6,497 nucleotides of DNA from Magnetovibrio sp. GTDB lineage: Bacteria > Pseudomonadota > Alphaproteobacteria > Rhodospirillales_A > JABHCV01. The translations under genes and the position numbers were made by a program. The stretch is taken from the NCBI GenBank assembly GCA_002717285.1, contig PBDF01000006.1, positions 155,253 through 161,749 of the forward strand. Reading direction: 5' to 3'. Shown one piece after another: positions 1-6,279 of this stretch. Every line of letters begins with the position of its first letter. The first letter of the stretch is position 1. The notes below the pieces were generated by a model. That model had not been told where the DNA came from and made no database searches. It saw only the letters and a list, made by a program, of their open reading frames with translations.

Positions 1-142
1 TTTTAAGATCTTTTTTTTGTTCTTTGCTTAGCGAGAAGGCACGTGCGATTTCGCGTTTTCCAACTTTACCTGAAGTGTTTTCGATAAAACCCAGGATCTC
101 CTCAGGTGTCGGAAAAGAAGCTGATTTTTTTGGGGTTTTCAC
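1..142 (-). CDS. rnr: Ribonuclease R, N-terminal 47 codons (cut by window edge)
   Basis: RNase R is a processive 3'-to-5' exoribonuclease of the RNB family that degrades structured RNA and takes part in RNA quality control in the cytoplasm. Only the N-terminus is present. It has a short basic leader, then residues 12-47 resembling the N-terminal helix-turn-helix of alphaproteobacterial RNase R, including TPEEILGFIE (12-21) and GKVGKREIARAF (25-36). The nuclease core lies beyond the window. I chose the GTG at 142-140 because AGGAA lies 5 nt upstream and no ATG precedes it within the gap after topA. The gene starts 8 nt after the topA stop, which implies co-transcription. Identity rests on the N-terminal motif and on the usual topA-rnr order in alphaproteobacteria, since no catalytic residues are visible. 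Confidence 0.85.
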   Translation of the reverse strand, partial: MKTPKKSASFPTPEEILGFIENTSGKVGKREIARAFSLSKEQKKDLK

Positions 143-147
143 AAAAG

Positions 148-152
148 TTCCT
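148..152 (-). promoter_or_regulatory. Shine-Dalgarno of rnr overlapping the topA stop
   Basis: AGGAA on the minus strand lies 5 nt upstream of the rnr GTG. Its first two bases are the last two of the topA TAG stop. It supports the GTG start and suggests that rnr translation is tied to ribosomes finishing topA. It is the clearest ribosome binding site in the window. Confidence 0.6.
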
Positions 153-2742
153 AATCCCCAGTGTTGGGTGCGTCTTTTTTAAGAGTTTTCTTTTTTGTAG
201 TTTTACTCTTTTTTTTGTTTTTCTTTCTGCCACTGGTTCCATTAGCCGACTTGGCATCTGCTAGGTCAATAGCTTCTTGCAGGGTCAGATTGTCCACATC
301 TTTGCCTTTAGGAATATTTGCACGGATTTTTCCGTGAGAAACAAACGGTCCCCAACGGCCACTTTTGATACTGACAGGCTTTTTGGTTTTGGGATGATCT
401 CCAAGAATTTTTGGCGGATCTTTCTTTGGAGCTGCCTCAATTAAATCAATGGCGCGATTTATACCAATAGTTAGTACATCATCATCGCCTTTTAATGAGA
501 GGTATAAGCCGCTATACTTTAAATAAGGACCAAAGCGACCGACACCGGCTTGAATCATATCGCCAGTTTCGGGCCAAATCCCAAGATCACGTGGTAAAGC
601 AAGAAGGCCCAAAGCTTTGTTTAGGTCAACATCAGCTGGTTGCATTGTGCGTGGCAAGGAAGCACGCTTGGGCTTAGATTTTTTCTTCTTTTTACCATCA
701 TTTATTTCCTCAACTTCTCCTAACTGAACATAGGTACCGTAGGGACCTTTTCTGAGGGAGATTTCCTTTTGTGTAACTGGATCTTTGCCCAATATCAAAG
801 GACCAGAGTCAATGATGCCATCTGACCCTTCTTCGTTTGCGATCAAGGGTCGAGTATATCGACAAGCGTCGTAGTTGGAGCAACCTATGAAAGCACCAAA
901 TTTCCCAATTTTAATACTTAGTTTTCCATCCTTGCAGTATAAGCAGGCACGCGGGTCCTTGCCGTTACCTTGATCGTGAAAGAAATGGTCTCCAAGCAAA
1001 TCGTTCAATGAATCCAAAACCTCGCGCACACGCAAATCCTTGGTGTCATCAACCGCTTTCGAGAAGGGGTCCCAAAAATCTCGAAGCACGTCTTTCCATT
1101 CAATGCGACCACCGGAGATATCATCTAACTTACCTTCAAGTTCAGCTGTGAAATTATATTCAACATACTTCGAAAAAAAACTTGTTAAAAATGCTGTGAC
1201 CAGACGGCCGCGGTCATCTGGTTGAAAGCGCCGTTTGTCGAGTGTCACATAATTTCGATCTTGTAGGACAGATATAATTGAAGAGTAAGTAGATGGCCTG
1301 CCAATTCCAAGTTCTTCTAGAGTTTTTACTAAAGAGGCCTCAGAATACCTGGGCTGTGGTTGTGTGAAATGCTGTTCAGATTTAGTGGAGATACGTTCGA
1401 GGATATCGCCTTTTATTAAATCAGGTAGCACTCGTTCTGAATTGTCATCTGTCTTGTCCTCCTGGTAGACTTTTAGGAATCCATCAAAGGCTATTACTGA
1501 ACCTGTTGCACGTAGTGTTGTCTGCTGATCAGTTGAGTCTATGTCGGCTGCAACTTGATCAATGATTGCAGCTTGCATCTGGCTGGAAATAGTGCGTTTC
1601 CATATTAATTCATAAAGTTTGAGCTGATCTTGATCTAGGTACTGTGCAACATCACTTGGTTTCCGAGTAAGGTCAGTAGGTCGGATAGCTTCGTGTGCTT
1701 CCTGTGCGTTCTTAGCTTTAGATTTATAGATGCGCGGATTGTCGGGTATATATTTTACACCATAATCATTACTTACAATTTTGCGAATGGAATCGACGGC
1801 TTCACCAGAGATAAAAACTCCATCAGTACGCATATATGTGATCAGTCCAACAGTTTCTCCATTAATGTTAAAACCTTCATACAATCGCTGGGCGATTTGC
1901 ATAGTCCGTTTAGTTGCAAAGTAAAGCTTACGTGAGGCCTCCTGTTGTAGGGTTGATGTGTTGAAGGGTGCGTATGGGTTTCGCCGAGATTGCTTACGTT
2001 CTATCTTGGAGACAGTGAAATTTGTAGACTCAATGGCATCTACGCAACGTATCGCGTGTACTTCATCAGCTATCGACATTTTGTCAAGTTTTTTACCTTT
2101 AAAATGGGTCAGGGAGGATTTGAAACAAGAACCCCGTGGTGTGTTGAACTCAGCTTTGATGGACCAATACTCAACTGGTTTGAAGGTTTCAATCTCTGTC
2201 TCTCGTTCGCAAATTAAGCGTAACGCCACAGATTGCACGCGTCCAGCAGAACGTGAGCCTGGCAATTTGCGCCAAAGTACAGGTGACAAAGTAAAGCCAA
2301 CTAAATAATCTAACGCACGCCGTGCCAAGTAAGCATTTATCAGAGGCATGTCTAGGTCGCGCGGAGTCTCAAATGCTTTTGTAATAGCGCTCTTTGTGAT
2401 TTCATTAAAAACTACACGTTTGATTTCAATATCTTTGAGTGCTTTTTTCTTTCTTAATACATCTAGAACATGCCAAGAAATCGCTTCGCCCTCACGATCG
2501 GGGTCAGTCGCAAGATAGAGTTGAGTCGCACCCTTAACAGCAGCAGTAATCTCTTTTATCTGCTTTTGTGACCTTGTATCTACTTCCCAATCCATGGCAA
2601 AATCATCTTCTGGACGAACAGATCCGTTTTTAGACGGCAGGTCTCGTACATGACCATAACTAGCAAGAACCGTGTAATTGGAACCGAGGTACTTGTTAAT
2701 AGTTTTCGCTTTAGCTGGTGATTCAACAATAACGACGTTCAT
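151..2742 (-). CDS. topA: DNA topoisomerase I (type IA), full length, 863 aa
   Basis: Relaxes negative supercoils by cutting one strand through a 5'-phosphotyrosine link, passing the other strand and resealing. The N-terminal Toprim domain holds the metal-binding residues: E7 in VESPAKAKT, and D80, D82, E84 in TDPDREGE. The catalytic tyrosine is Y303 in ITYMRTDG. Further type IA signatures are GRVQSVALRLICERE (167-181) and GIGRPSTYSSI (479-489). The C-terminus has one four-cysteine zinc finger (C600, C603, C621, C627), then three glycine/lysine-rich topoisomerase C-terminal repeats at about 649-676, 705-751 and 775-830. A lysine-rich linker lies at 684-693, and a strongly basic tail follows from 839. 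Length and layout fit alphaproteobacterial TopA. The ATG has only a weak ribosome site (GAGAGC-like, about 12 nt upstream), but MNVVIVESPAKAK is the normal family N-terminus. It is preceded by a 448-bp spacer and followed 8 nt later by rnr. Confidence 0.97.
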   Translation of the reverse strand: MNVVIVESPAKAKTINKYLGSNYTVLASYGHVRDLPSKNGSVRPEDDFAMDWEVDTRSQKQIKEITAAVKGATQLYLATDPDREGEAISWHVLDVLRKKKALKDIEIKRVVFNEITKSAITKAFETPRDLDMPLINAYLARRALDYLVGFTLSPVLWRKLPGSRSAGRVQSVALRLICERETEIETFKPVEYWSIKAEFNTPRGSCFKSSLTHFKGKKLDKMSIADEVHAIRCVDAIESTNFTVSKIERKQSRRNPYAPFNTSTLQQEASRKLYFATKRTMQIAQRLYEGFNINGETVGLITYMRTDGVFISGEAVDSIRKIVSNDYGVKYIPDNPRIYKSKAKNAQEAHEAIRPTDLTRKPSDVAQYLDQDQLKLYELIWKRTISSQMQAAIIDQVAADIDSTDQQTTLRATGSVIAFDGFLKVYQEDKTDDNSERVLPDLIKGDILERISTKSEQHFTQPQPRYSEASLVKTLEELGIGRPSTYSSIISVLQDRNYVTLDKRRFQPDDRGRLVTAFLTSFFSKYVEYNFTAELEGKLDDISGGRIEWKDVLRDFWDPFSKAVDDTKDLRVREVLDSLNDLLGDHFFHDQGNGKDPRACLYCKDGKLSIKIGKFGAFIGCSNYDACRYTRPLIANEEGSDGIIDSGPLILGKDPVTQKEISLRKGPYGTYVQLGEVEEINDGKKKKKSKPKRASLPRTMQPADVDLNKALGLLALPRDLGIWPETGDMIQAGVGRFGPYLKYSGLYLSLKGDDDVLTIGINRAIDLIEAAPKKDPPKILGDHPKTKKPVSIKSGRWGPFVSHGKIRANIPKGKDVDNLTLQEAIDLADAKSANGTSGRKKNKKKSKTTKKKTLKKDAPNTGD

Positions 2743-2760
2743 TTATTTTATTGCTCTCGT

Positions 2761-2772
2761 ACTGGGTCCAGT
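2761..2772. repeat. Near-palindrome ACTGG-GT-CCAGT upstream of topA
   Basis: Two perfect 5-bp inverted arms flank a 2-bp centre, 18 bases upstream of the topA start codon. The centre is too small for a good RNA hairpin with all five pairs, although four pairs with a 4-nt loop are possible. It could be an operator or a structure that affects topA translation, or chance. No known regulator site is recognised. Confidence 0.25.
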
Positions 2773-2852
2773 AATTTTAAATAGCTAATGTATTGTCTTT
2801 TAAATCGTATAACTGGCCTATTTTTTCAATAGCACTTTCAACATTAAATTAT

Positions 2853-2901
2853 GGACAATTGGCAGTTGCGGATGAATTCGTCAACACAAACGGACAATTG
2901 G
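2853..2901. repeat. Direct repeat GGACAATTGG, two copies 39 bp apart
   Basis: Identical 10-bp copies lie at 2853-2862 and 2892-2901, each with a CAATTG palindrome at its core. They sit in the likely topA leader or promoter region, downstream of the promoter candidate at 2989-3017. Paired sites of this kind can be regulator boxes, but I recognise no matching regulator, and the AT-rich background raises the chance of coincidence. Confidence 0.3.
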
Positions 2902-2988
2902 ACTTCATTTTATTTTATAGTTTTATCGAGTTGAGGAGTTATATATCCTCACAAAAGAGAATTTTTTAGAAATATAATCAATGGCTTG

Positions 2989-3017
2989 TGTATAATTTTA
3001 TTCGCCTTATTTGTTAA
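2989..3017 (-). promoter_or_regulatory. Candidate sigma70-type promoter for topA-rnr
   Basis: On the minus strand TTAACA (3017-3012, five of six matches to the -35 consensus) is followed after 17 bp by TATACA (2994-2989, four of six matches to the -10 consensus). A transcript from here would start near 2982 and leave a leader of about 240 nt before topA. AT-rich DNA gives many such matches, so this is only the best-spaced one I found. A perfect TTGACA at 3094-3089 lacks a good -10 element. Confidence 0.25.
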
Positions 3018-3166
3018 AAAATTTTAGACTTGCTTATGTTAATGATGTCACATTATTTTTCTTGGTTCCTACTTTATCTTTGAAATTGTGTCAAATAGTT
3101 CAAGTTATCTTGTGAATTGGTGTAAATAGATCGAGTTACCTCATATTTATACTGCAATTTAGATGT

Positions 3167-3183
3167 AACAAGTGTTTCTTGTT
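3167..3183 (-). terminator. Small hairpin just downstream of plsY, possible weak terminator or 3' end
   Basis: AACAAG and CTTGTT form a perfect 6-bp stem with a 5-nt loop, starting 7 nt after the plsY stop. The position suits the 3' end of the pyrB-pyrC-plsY transcript. The stem has only two G-C pairs and no T-run follows on the minus strand, so it is not a canonical intrinsic terminator. It may act as a 3' stabiliser or be chance. Confidence 0.2.
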
Positions 3184-3190
3184 GAAGAAT

Positions 3191-3799
3191 TTAAGAGCTT
3201 TTTTTCGTGCCAATTTTTGGTTCCTGACCTCTTATTAGGCGGTTGATGTTTTGGCGATGGCGGAGTGTTGAAGTGAAGGCAAGAATGGTAGCAAGAACGG
3301 TTAGCTCAAAATCATGAGTTAGCCACCAAGCAATAACAGGGGATATTGACAATGCCACCAGTGCTGCGAGGGATGAAATGCGAAAAAAAGATACAGTTAA
3401 TATCCAAACTGCACAAACTGATAACCCAACAGGCCATGCGAGTGCGAGGAGTACACCCAGCGTTGTTGCAACGCCCTTACCTCCTTTGAATTTGAGCCAA
3501 ATTGGAAAGTTATGGCCAATTACTGAAAAACCACCAGCAATGATACCAGCTAATGGATCAAAGTAGCTAACAGTCAGTGCAGCAGCAGCACCTTTCCCGG
3601 TGTCGAGTAGTAATGTTGCTAGCGCCAGCATTTTGTTGCCAGTTCTCAATACATTTGTTGCTCCAATGTTTCCTGAACCAATTTTGCGAATGTCTTCTTT
3701 CTTAGTGAAACGTGTCAGCACCAACCCAAAAGGAATGGACCCAAGTAAATAGCCGCAAATAATTGCAATAAGTTGAATGGCTGTTATTTCGATTGTCAT
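3191..3799 (-). CDS. plsY: Acyl-phosphate:glycerol-3-phosphate acyltransferase PlsY, 202 aa
   Basis: Integral inner-membrane enzyme that moves an acyl group from acyl-phosphate (made by PlsX) to position 1 of glycerol-3-phosphate, the first committed step to phosphatidic acid. All three family motifs are present: the glycine-rich SGNIGATN (42-49) with GSIPFG before it (20-25), the central GHNFPIWLKFKGGKG (95-109), and the C-terminal HRQNINRLIRGQE (181-193). Hydrophobic stretches at about 5-28, 57-75, 82-96, 110-139 and 143-175 fit the multi-pass topology of the family, and the length is normal. The ATG lies 3 nt after the pyrC stop with no strong Shine-Dalgarno, which suggests translational coupling to pyrC. 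A metabolic link to pyrimidine synthesis is not obvious, but the pyrC-plsY adjacency is common in alphaproteobacteria. Confidence 0.97.
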   Translation of the reverse strand: MTIEITAIQLIAIICGYLLGSIPFGLVLTRFTKKEDIRKIGSGNIGATNVLRTGNKMLALATLLLDTGKGAAAALTVSYFDPLAGIIAGGFSVIGHNFPIWLKFKGGKGVATTLGVLLALAWPVGLSVCAVWILTVSFFRISSLAALVALSISPVIAWWLTHDFELTVLATILAFTSTLRHRQNINRLIRGQEPKIGTKKSS

Positions 3800-3802
3800 G
3801 GT

Positions 3803-5095
3803 TTAGGACATCTGGTCAAATACTATGCGCCCATCAACTACAGTCATGAGAACGGCGCCCTGAACAGGCCGACCGTCAAAGGGAGAGTTCTTGGAAATAC
3901 TTTGCATGGTATCTGCGTCTATTTTCCAGCCGCGGTTCGGGTCAAATAGAGTAAGGTCAGCAGGAAATCCTTTTTTAATTTGACCTGCTTTAAGTGCCAG
4001 AAGATCGGATGGAGCACTCGTAATTAATTTTAAAGTGCTAAGAAGATCAAGATGGCCATTGTGAAATAGCTCCAAGGTTATGGCTAGAAGTGTTTCTAAG
4101 CCAACACCACCAAAGGCGGCATCAGCAAAAGGAAGACGTTTAGACTCTTCATCGTGTGGTGCATGATCTGAGGCAACAGTATCTATTGTACCATCTCTTA
4201 TACCCTCAATTACTGCTAGTCTGTCGCTTTCGTTTCGTAATGGTGGCGATAGTTTAGAAAATGTTCGATAATCACCGACTGAAATTTCACTCAAGGAAAA
4301 ATAGGGTGGTGCAGTATCACAGGTAATATCCAGACCTCTAGCCTTAGCTTTTCTAACAACATCAATAGAGTCAGATGTTGATAAATGAGCAAAGTGCAAA
4401 CGTCCGCGAGTCATTTCAGCTAGTCGAATGTCACGCTCTACCATAATAATTTCCGCTTGTCTTGGAATACCAGTAAGACCAAGTCTGGTAGCAGTTTCCC
4501 CAGAATTCATGACCCCATCTCTCGCCAAGTTTGGTTCCTCGGCATGTTGAATTATCATTTGTCCAAAGTTCGAGGCATAGCTTAAAGCTTGACCCATTAT
4601 TCGGGGATTTTCTACAGACTTGATGCCATCTGTAAAAGCAAGTGCGCCGGAATTAGAGAGTAATCCAATTTCAGCTAGCTCTTTCCCCTCCAGTCCCTTT
4701 GTAACTGCTCCGTACGAGTAAACTTTTGCTAGCTCTAATTTTCTAGCCCTTCTTGCAACAAATTCCAGAACTGATACATCGTCGATGACCGGGTTCGTAT
4801 TGGGAAGACATACCATTGATGTGACTCCACCGGCAGATGCCGTCCGTCCAGCGGATTCAAGTGTGCCTTTATGTTCCTCGCCAGGTTCTCGTAGTTGAAC
4901 CCTCATATCAACCAGCCCTGGCATCAGGCAAAAACCCTTACAATCAACTACTGTAATACCATCAGGTACTTCATCCTTGAAGAGTTCAGGGCCAAAATCA
5001 ACAATCAATTTGTCATCACAAAGTAGTGCCCCATGGCTGTCAAGACCACTAGCAGGATCAAGAAGACGAGCATTTATGTAAGCAACGCGACTCAT
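3803..5095 (-). CDS. pyrC: Dihydroorotase-family protein PyrC (class I-like) lacking the HxH metal site, 430 aa
   Basis: The family is the amidohydrolases; active members close carbamoyl-aspartate to dihydroorotate. Class I landmarks are present: PGLVDMRVQLREPG (59-72), the substrate-site asparagines in PNTNP (98-102), D156 in AFTDG, H184 in IIQHAEEP, H237 in HLST, and D310 with H314 in SDHAPH. However, the HxH that binds zinc after strand 1 is replaced by R65 and Q67, and the usual histidines after TCD (258-260) are replaced by APPY. Without HxH, normal catalysis is unlikely. The remaining metal-site residues and the substrate arginine R69 are kept. As I recall, the same DMRVQLREPG form occurs in other alphaproteobacteria, so this is a lineage feature rather than a local mutation. 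In Pseudomonas an inactive homologue (PyrC', PyrX) holds the aspartate carbamoyltransferase complex together, and the one-base overlap with pyrB fits such a partner. The structural role is inference, and pyrC is kept as the customary symbol. Confidence 0.88.
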   Translation of the reverse strand: MSRVAYINARLLDPASGLDSHGALLCDDKLIVDFGPELFKDEVPDGITVVDCKGFCLMPGLVDMRVQLREPGEEHKGTLESAGRTASAGGVTSMVCLPNTNPVIDDVSVLEFVARRARKLELAKVYSYGAVTKGLEGKELAEIGLLSNSGALAFTDGIKSVENPRIMGQALSYASNFGQMIIQHAEEPNLARDGVMNSGETATRLGLTGIPRQAEIIMVERDIRLAEMTRGRLHFAHLSTSDSIDVVRKAKARGLDITCDTAPPYFSLSEISVGDYRTFSKLSPPLRNESDRLAVIEGIRDGTIDTVASDHAPHDEESKRLPFADAAFGGVGLETLLAITLELFHNGHLDLLSTLKLITSAPSDLLALKAGQIKKGFPADLTLFDPNRGWKIDADTMQSISKNSPFDGRPVQGAVLMTVVDGRIVFDQMS

Positions 5096-6057
5096 TATTC
5101 GTTACTTTCAGTTGTATTGGTTGTCAGTAACTCTAAGCAAGCCATACGGACTGCAACGCCCATCTCTACCTGTTCCCGAATGACTGAGCGTCCAAGATCG
5201 TCGGCTACCTCGGATGCAATCTCAACTCCTCTGTTCATAGGTCCCGGATGCATGATCAGGGCATCGGCTTTTGCGCTTGCTAGTTTTTTATAATCTAGTC
5301 CAAAAAAATGAAAGTATTCTCGAATTGAGGGGAAGAAGCCACTAGCCATACGCTCGCTTTGCAAACGCAACATCATAACAATGTCACAGTCCTGAAGTCC
5401 CTTCTCCATATTATTAAATATTTCAACTCCCATTTGACCAATGCCTGCCGGAATGAGGGTTTTTGGTGCGATTAATCTAACTTGCGCTCCCATGGCGTTG
5501 AGGAGAAAAATGTTAGAGCGAGCAACACGTGAATGTGCTATGTCGCCACAGATAGCAACAAGTAAACCTGATATGGAGCCTTTGCGTCTACGGATAGTCA
5601 GAGCATCTAAAAGCGCTTGGGTTGGATGCTCGTGCCATCCGTCACCAGCATTAATGACCGCACAATTTACTTTTTCAGATAATAATTTTACTGCACCGGA
5701 CTCATTATGTCGCACCACGAGAACATCTGGATGCATGGCATTAAGGGTCATTGCTGTGTCAATTAGGGTCTCTCCTTTTTTGACCGAACTGGTTGCAACT
5801 GACATGTTTATAACATTTGCACCCAATTGTTTTGCAGCTAACTCGAAAGATGTTCTTGTACGGGTTGATTCTTCAAAAAACAGGTTGACGATGGTGCGTC
5901 CACTCAAGGAAGATAGTGTGTTGTCTACTTGCCGATTGTGTTCGACAAAGTTTTCAGCGCAATCCAAGAGGAGAGATATAACATCAGAAGTTAGGCCTTC
6001 TAAACCAAGAAGGTGTCTATGTGGAAATCGTACTTTGCTTGACGCATTTTTATTCAT
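5095..6057 (-). CDS. pyrB: Aspartate carbamoyltransferase catalytic chain, 320 aa
   Basis: Joins carbamoyl phosphate and L-aspartate to give carbamoyl-aspartate, the first committed step of pyrimidine synthesis, in the cytoplasm. The carbamoyl-phosphate site is clear: STRTRTS (64-70) within [14 protein letters not shown]144 in [10 protein letters not shown], and R116 in VVRHNESG. The mobile lysine loop is SVKKGET (91-97), and the aspartate side shows R231 in MMLRLQ and HPGPMNRG (270-277). Length is normal for a bacterial catalytic chain, and no pyrI-like regulatory gene is nearby. I start at the ATG at 6057-6055. A TTG four codons upstream (6069) would add MCNF, and an in-frame TAG a few codons before it limits any longer form. 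Neither start has a good Shine-Dalgarno. The TAA stop shares its second A with the pyrC ATG (TAATG), a strong sign of coupled translation. Confidence 0.96.
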   Translation of the reverse strand: MNKNASSKVRFPHRHLLGLEGLTSDVISLLLDCAENFVEHNRQVDNTLSSLSGRTIVNLFFEESTRTRTSFELAAKQLGANVINMSVATSSVKKGETLIDTAMTLNAMHPDVLVVRHNESGAVKLLSEKVNCAVINAGDGWHEHPTQALLDALTIRRRKGSISGLLVAICGDIAHSRVARSNIFLLNAMGAQVRLIAPKTLIPAGIGQMGVEIFNNMEKGLQDCDIVMMLRLQSERMASGFFPSIREYFHFFGLDYKKLASAKADALIMHPGPMNRGVEIASEVADDLGRSVIREQVEMGVAVRMACLELLTTNTTESNE

Positions 6058-6131
6058 AAAATTGCACAATAGGGTGGCTTTCTAAAAAGCGCAAGTCGCA
6101 GTTTTAGCGAACATACTATGACAGCTCCCAT
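6054..6131 (-). CDS. Possible 25-codon leader ORF overlapping the pyrB start (ATGA)
   Basis: An ORF with ATG at 6131-6129 runs 25 codons and stops at TGA 6056-6054, so stop and pyrB start share the string ATGA. The frame stays open upstream of the ATG for another 16 codons, back to a TAA, and a GTG directly precedes the ATG. The predicted peptide is hydrophobic then basic ([16 protein letters not shown] and onward) and matches no family I recognise. No Shine-Dalgarno is visible. It could couple or attenuate pyrB translation as short leaders do in some pyr operons, or it could be a chance open frame in AT-rich DNA. Confidence 0.2.
   Translation of the reverse strand: MGAVIVCSLKLRLALFRKPPYCAIL
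6083..6106 (-). repeat. Imperfect hairpin in the pyrB leader
   Basis: Read on the minus strand, TAAAA and TTTTA arms surround a GCG/CGC stem with a 5-nt loop, with a small bulge between the two stems. It ends 25 nt before the pyrB ATG, and the 3' arm is a short T-run. This resembles a weak attenuator-like structure, but the GC core is only three pairs. It also lies inside the possible leader ORF, whose translation would disrupt it. Confidence 0.2.
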
Positions 6132-6206
6132 CACAAGAAAAAGATATATAATTTTTATTTCTTTAACCTTGGGTTTTTTATGTTTCCGAGTTGTTCAAAG
6201 GGTGTT

Positions 6207-6222
6207 CGTTAAACAAGTAACG
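6207..6222. repeat. Inverted repeat CGTTA-N6-TAACG upstream of pyrB
   Basis: Perfect 5-bp arms surround a 6-bp centre, about 58 bp after the ruvX stop and 150 bp before pyrB. The symmetry and position would suit an operator, or a small stem at the 3' end of the ruvX transcript. No T-run follows on the minus strand, so it is not a standard terminator. I know of no matching regulator motif. Confidence 0.2.
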
Positions 6223-6279
6223 TGCGATTCTTGAAATTCCGCATATGAACATACAAAATAACTATATTTTAAAAACTTC

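Larger units (their letters stand above)
2743..3190 (-). other. AT-rich 448-bp spacer between plsY and topA, no convincing gene
   Basis: This spacer separates the pyrB-pyrC-plsY run from topA-rnr and is visibly richer in A+T than the flanking genes. In many alphaproteobacteria dprA, a gene of about 1.1 kb for the DNA processing protein of transformation, sits here. The minus-strand reading shows no DprA-like stretch and is broken by stops. The spacer holds a possible sigma70-type promoter, a direct repeat, a small near-palindrome close to topA and a hairpin just after plsY, each listed separately. It most likely ends one transcript and starts topA. That role is inferred from position and composition. 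Confidence 0.6.
6058..6279 (-). other. Intergenic region between ruvX and pyrB, presumed pyrB leader or promoter
   Basis: About 220 AT-rich bases lie between the ruvX stop and the pyrB ATG. No well-spaced sigma70 promoter stands out on the minus strand; the best is TTGTGA (6136-6131) with TATGTT 15 bp on, which is too short a spacer to trust. The region holds the possible leader ORF, an inverted repeat at 6207-6222 and an imperfect hairpin at 6083-6106. No intrinsic terminator is evident after ruvX, so read-through from ruvX into pyrB is possible. Confidence 0.5.

Noticed and set aside
2849..2908. Short minus-strand ORF (19 codons) across the two GGACAATTGG repeats; also a plus-strand ORF of 27 codons from 2851
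   Set aside because: Neither has a Shine-Dalgarno or recognisable sequence. The repeated residues simply come from the DNA repeat falling in frame.
2933..2950. GAGGA-N8-TCCTC inverted repeat
   Set aside because: A short stem with a large AT loop and no adjacent T-run in either direction. It is too weak to call a terminator or a regulatory structure.
3066..3094. Perfect -35 hexamer TTGACA on the minus strand as a topA promoter
   Set aside because: At a 17-bp spacing the -10 position reads TAGGAA, matching only three of six bases. The TTAACA/TATACA pair downstream is better balanced.
3074..3190. Open frame of 38 codons directly following, and in frame with, the plsY TAA stop
   Set aside because: It has no start codon with a ribosome site, no DprA or PlsY similarity that I can see, and PlsY already ends at its normal length. 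It is probably a chance open frame in AT-rich DNA rather than a read-through extension.
6058..6069. TTG at 6069 as the start of pyrB, adding MCNF
   Set aside because: The ATG four codons in is the more usual start codon, no Shine-Dalgarno favours the TTG, and family similarity does not extend into those residues.
5441..6085. Long plus-strand ORF of 214 codons opposite pyrB
   Set aside because: It is the antisense shadow of pyrB, which has full family motifs on the minus strand. The plus-strand product has no recognisable domain.
6163..6180. Plus-strand AACC-TTG-GGTT followed by six Ts, terminator-like
   Set aside because: The stem is only four pairs, and no plus-strand gene precedes it.
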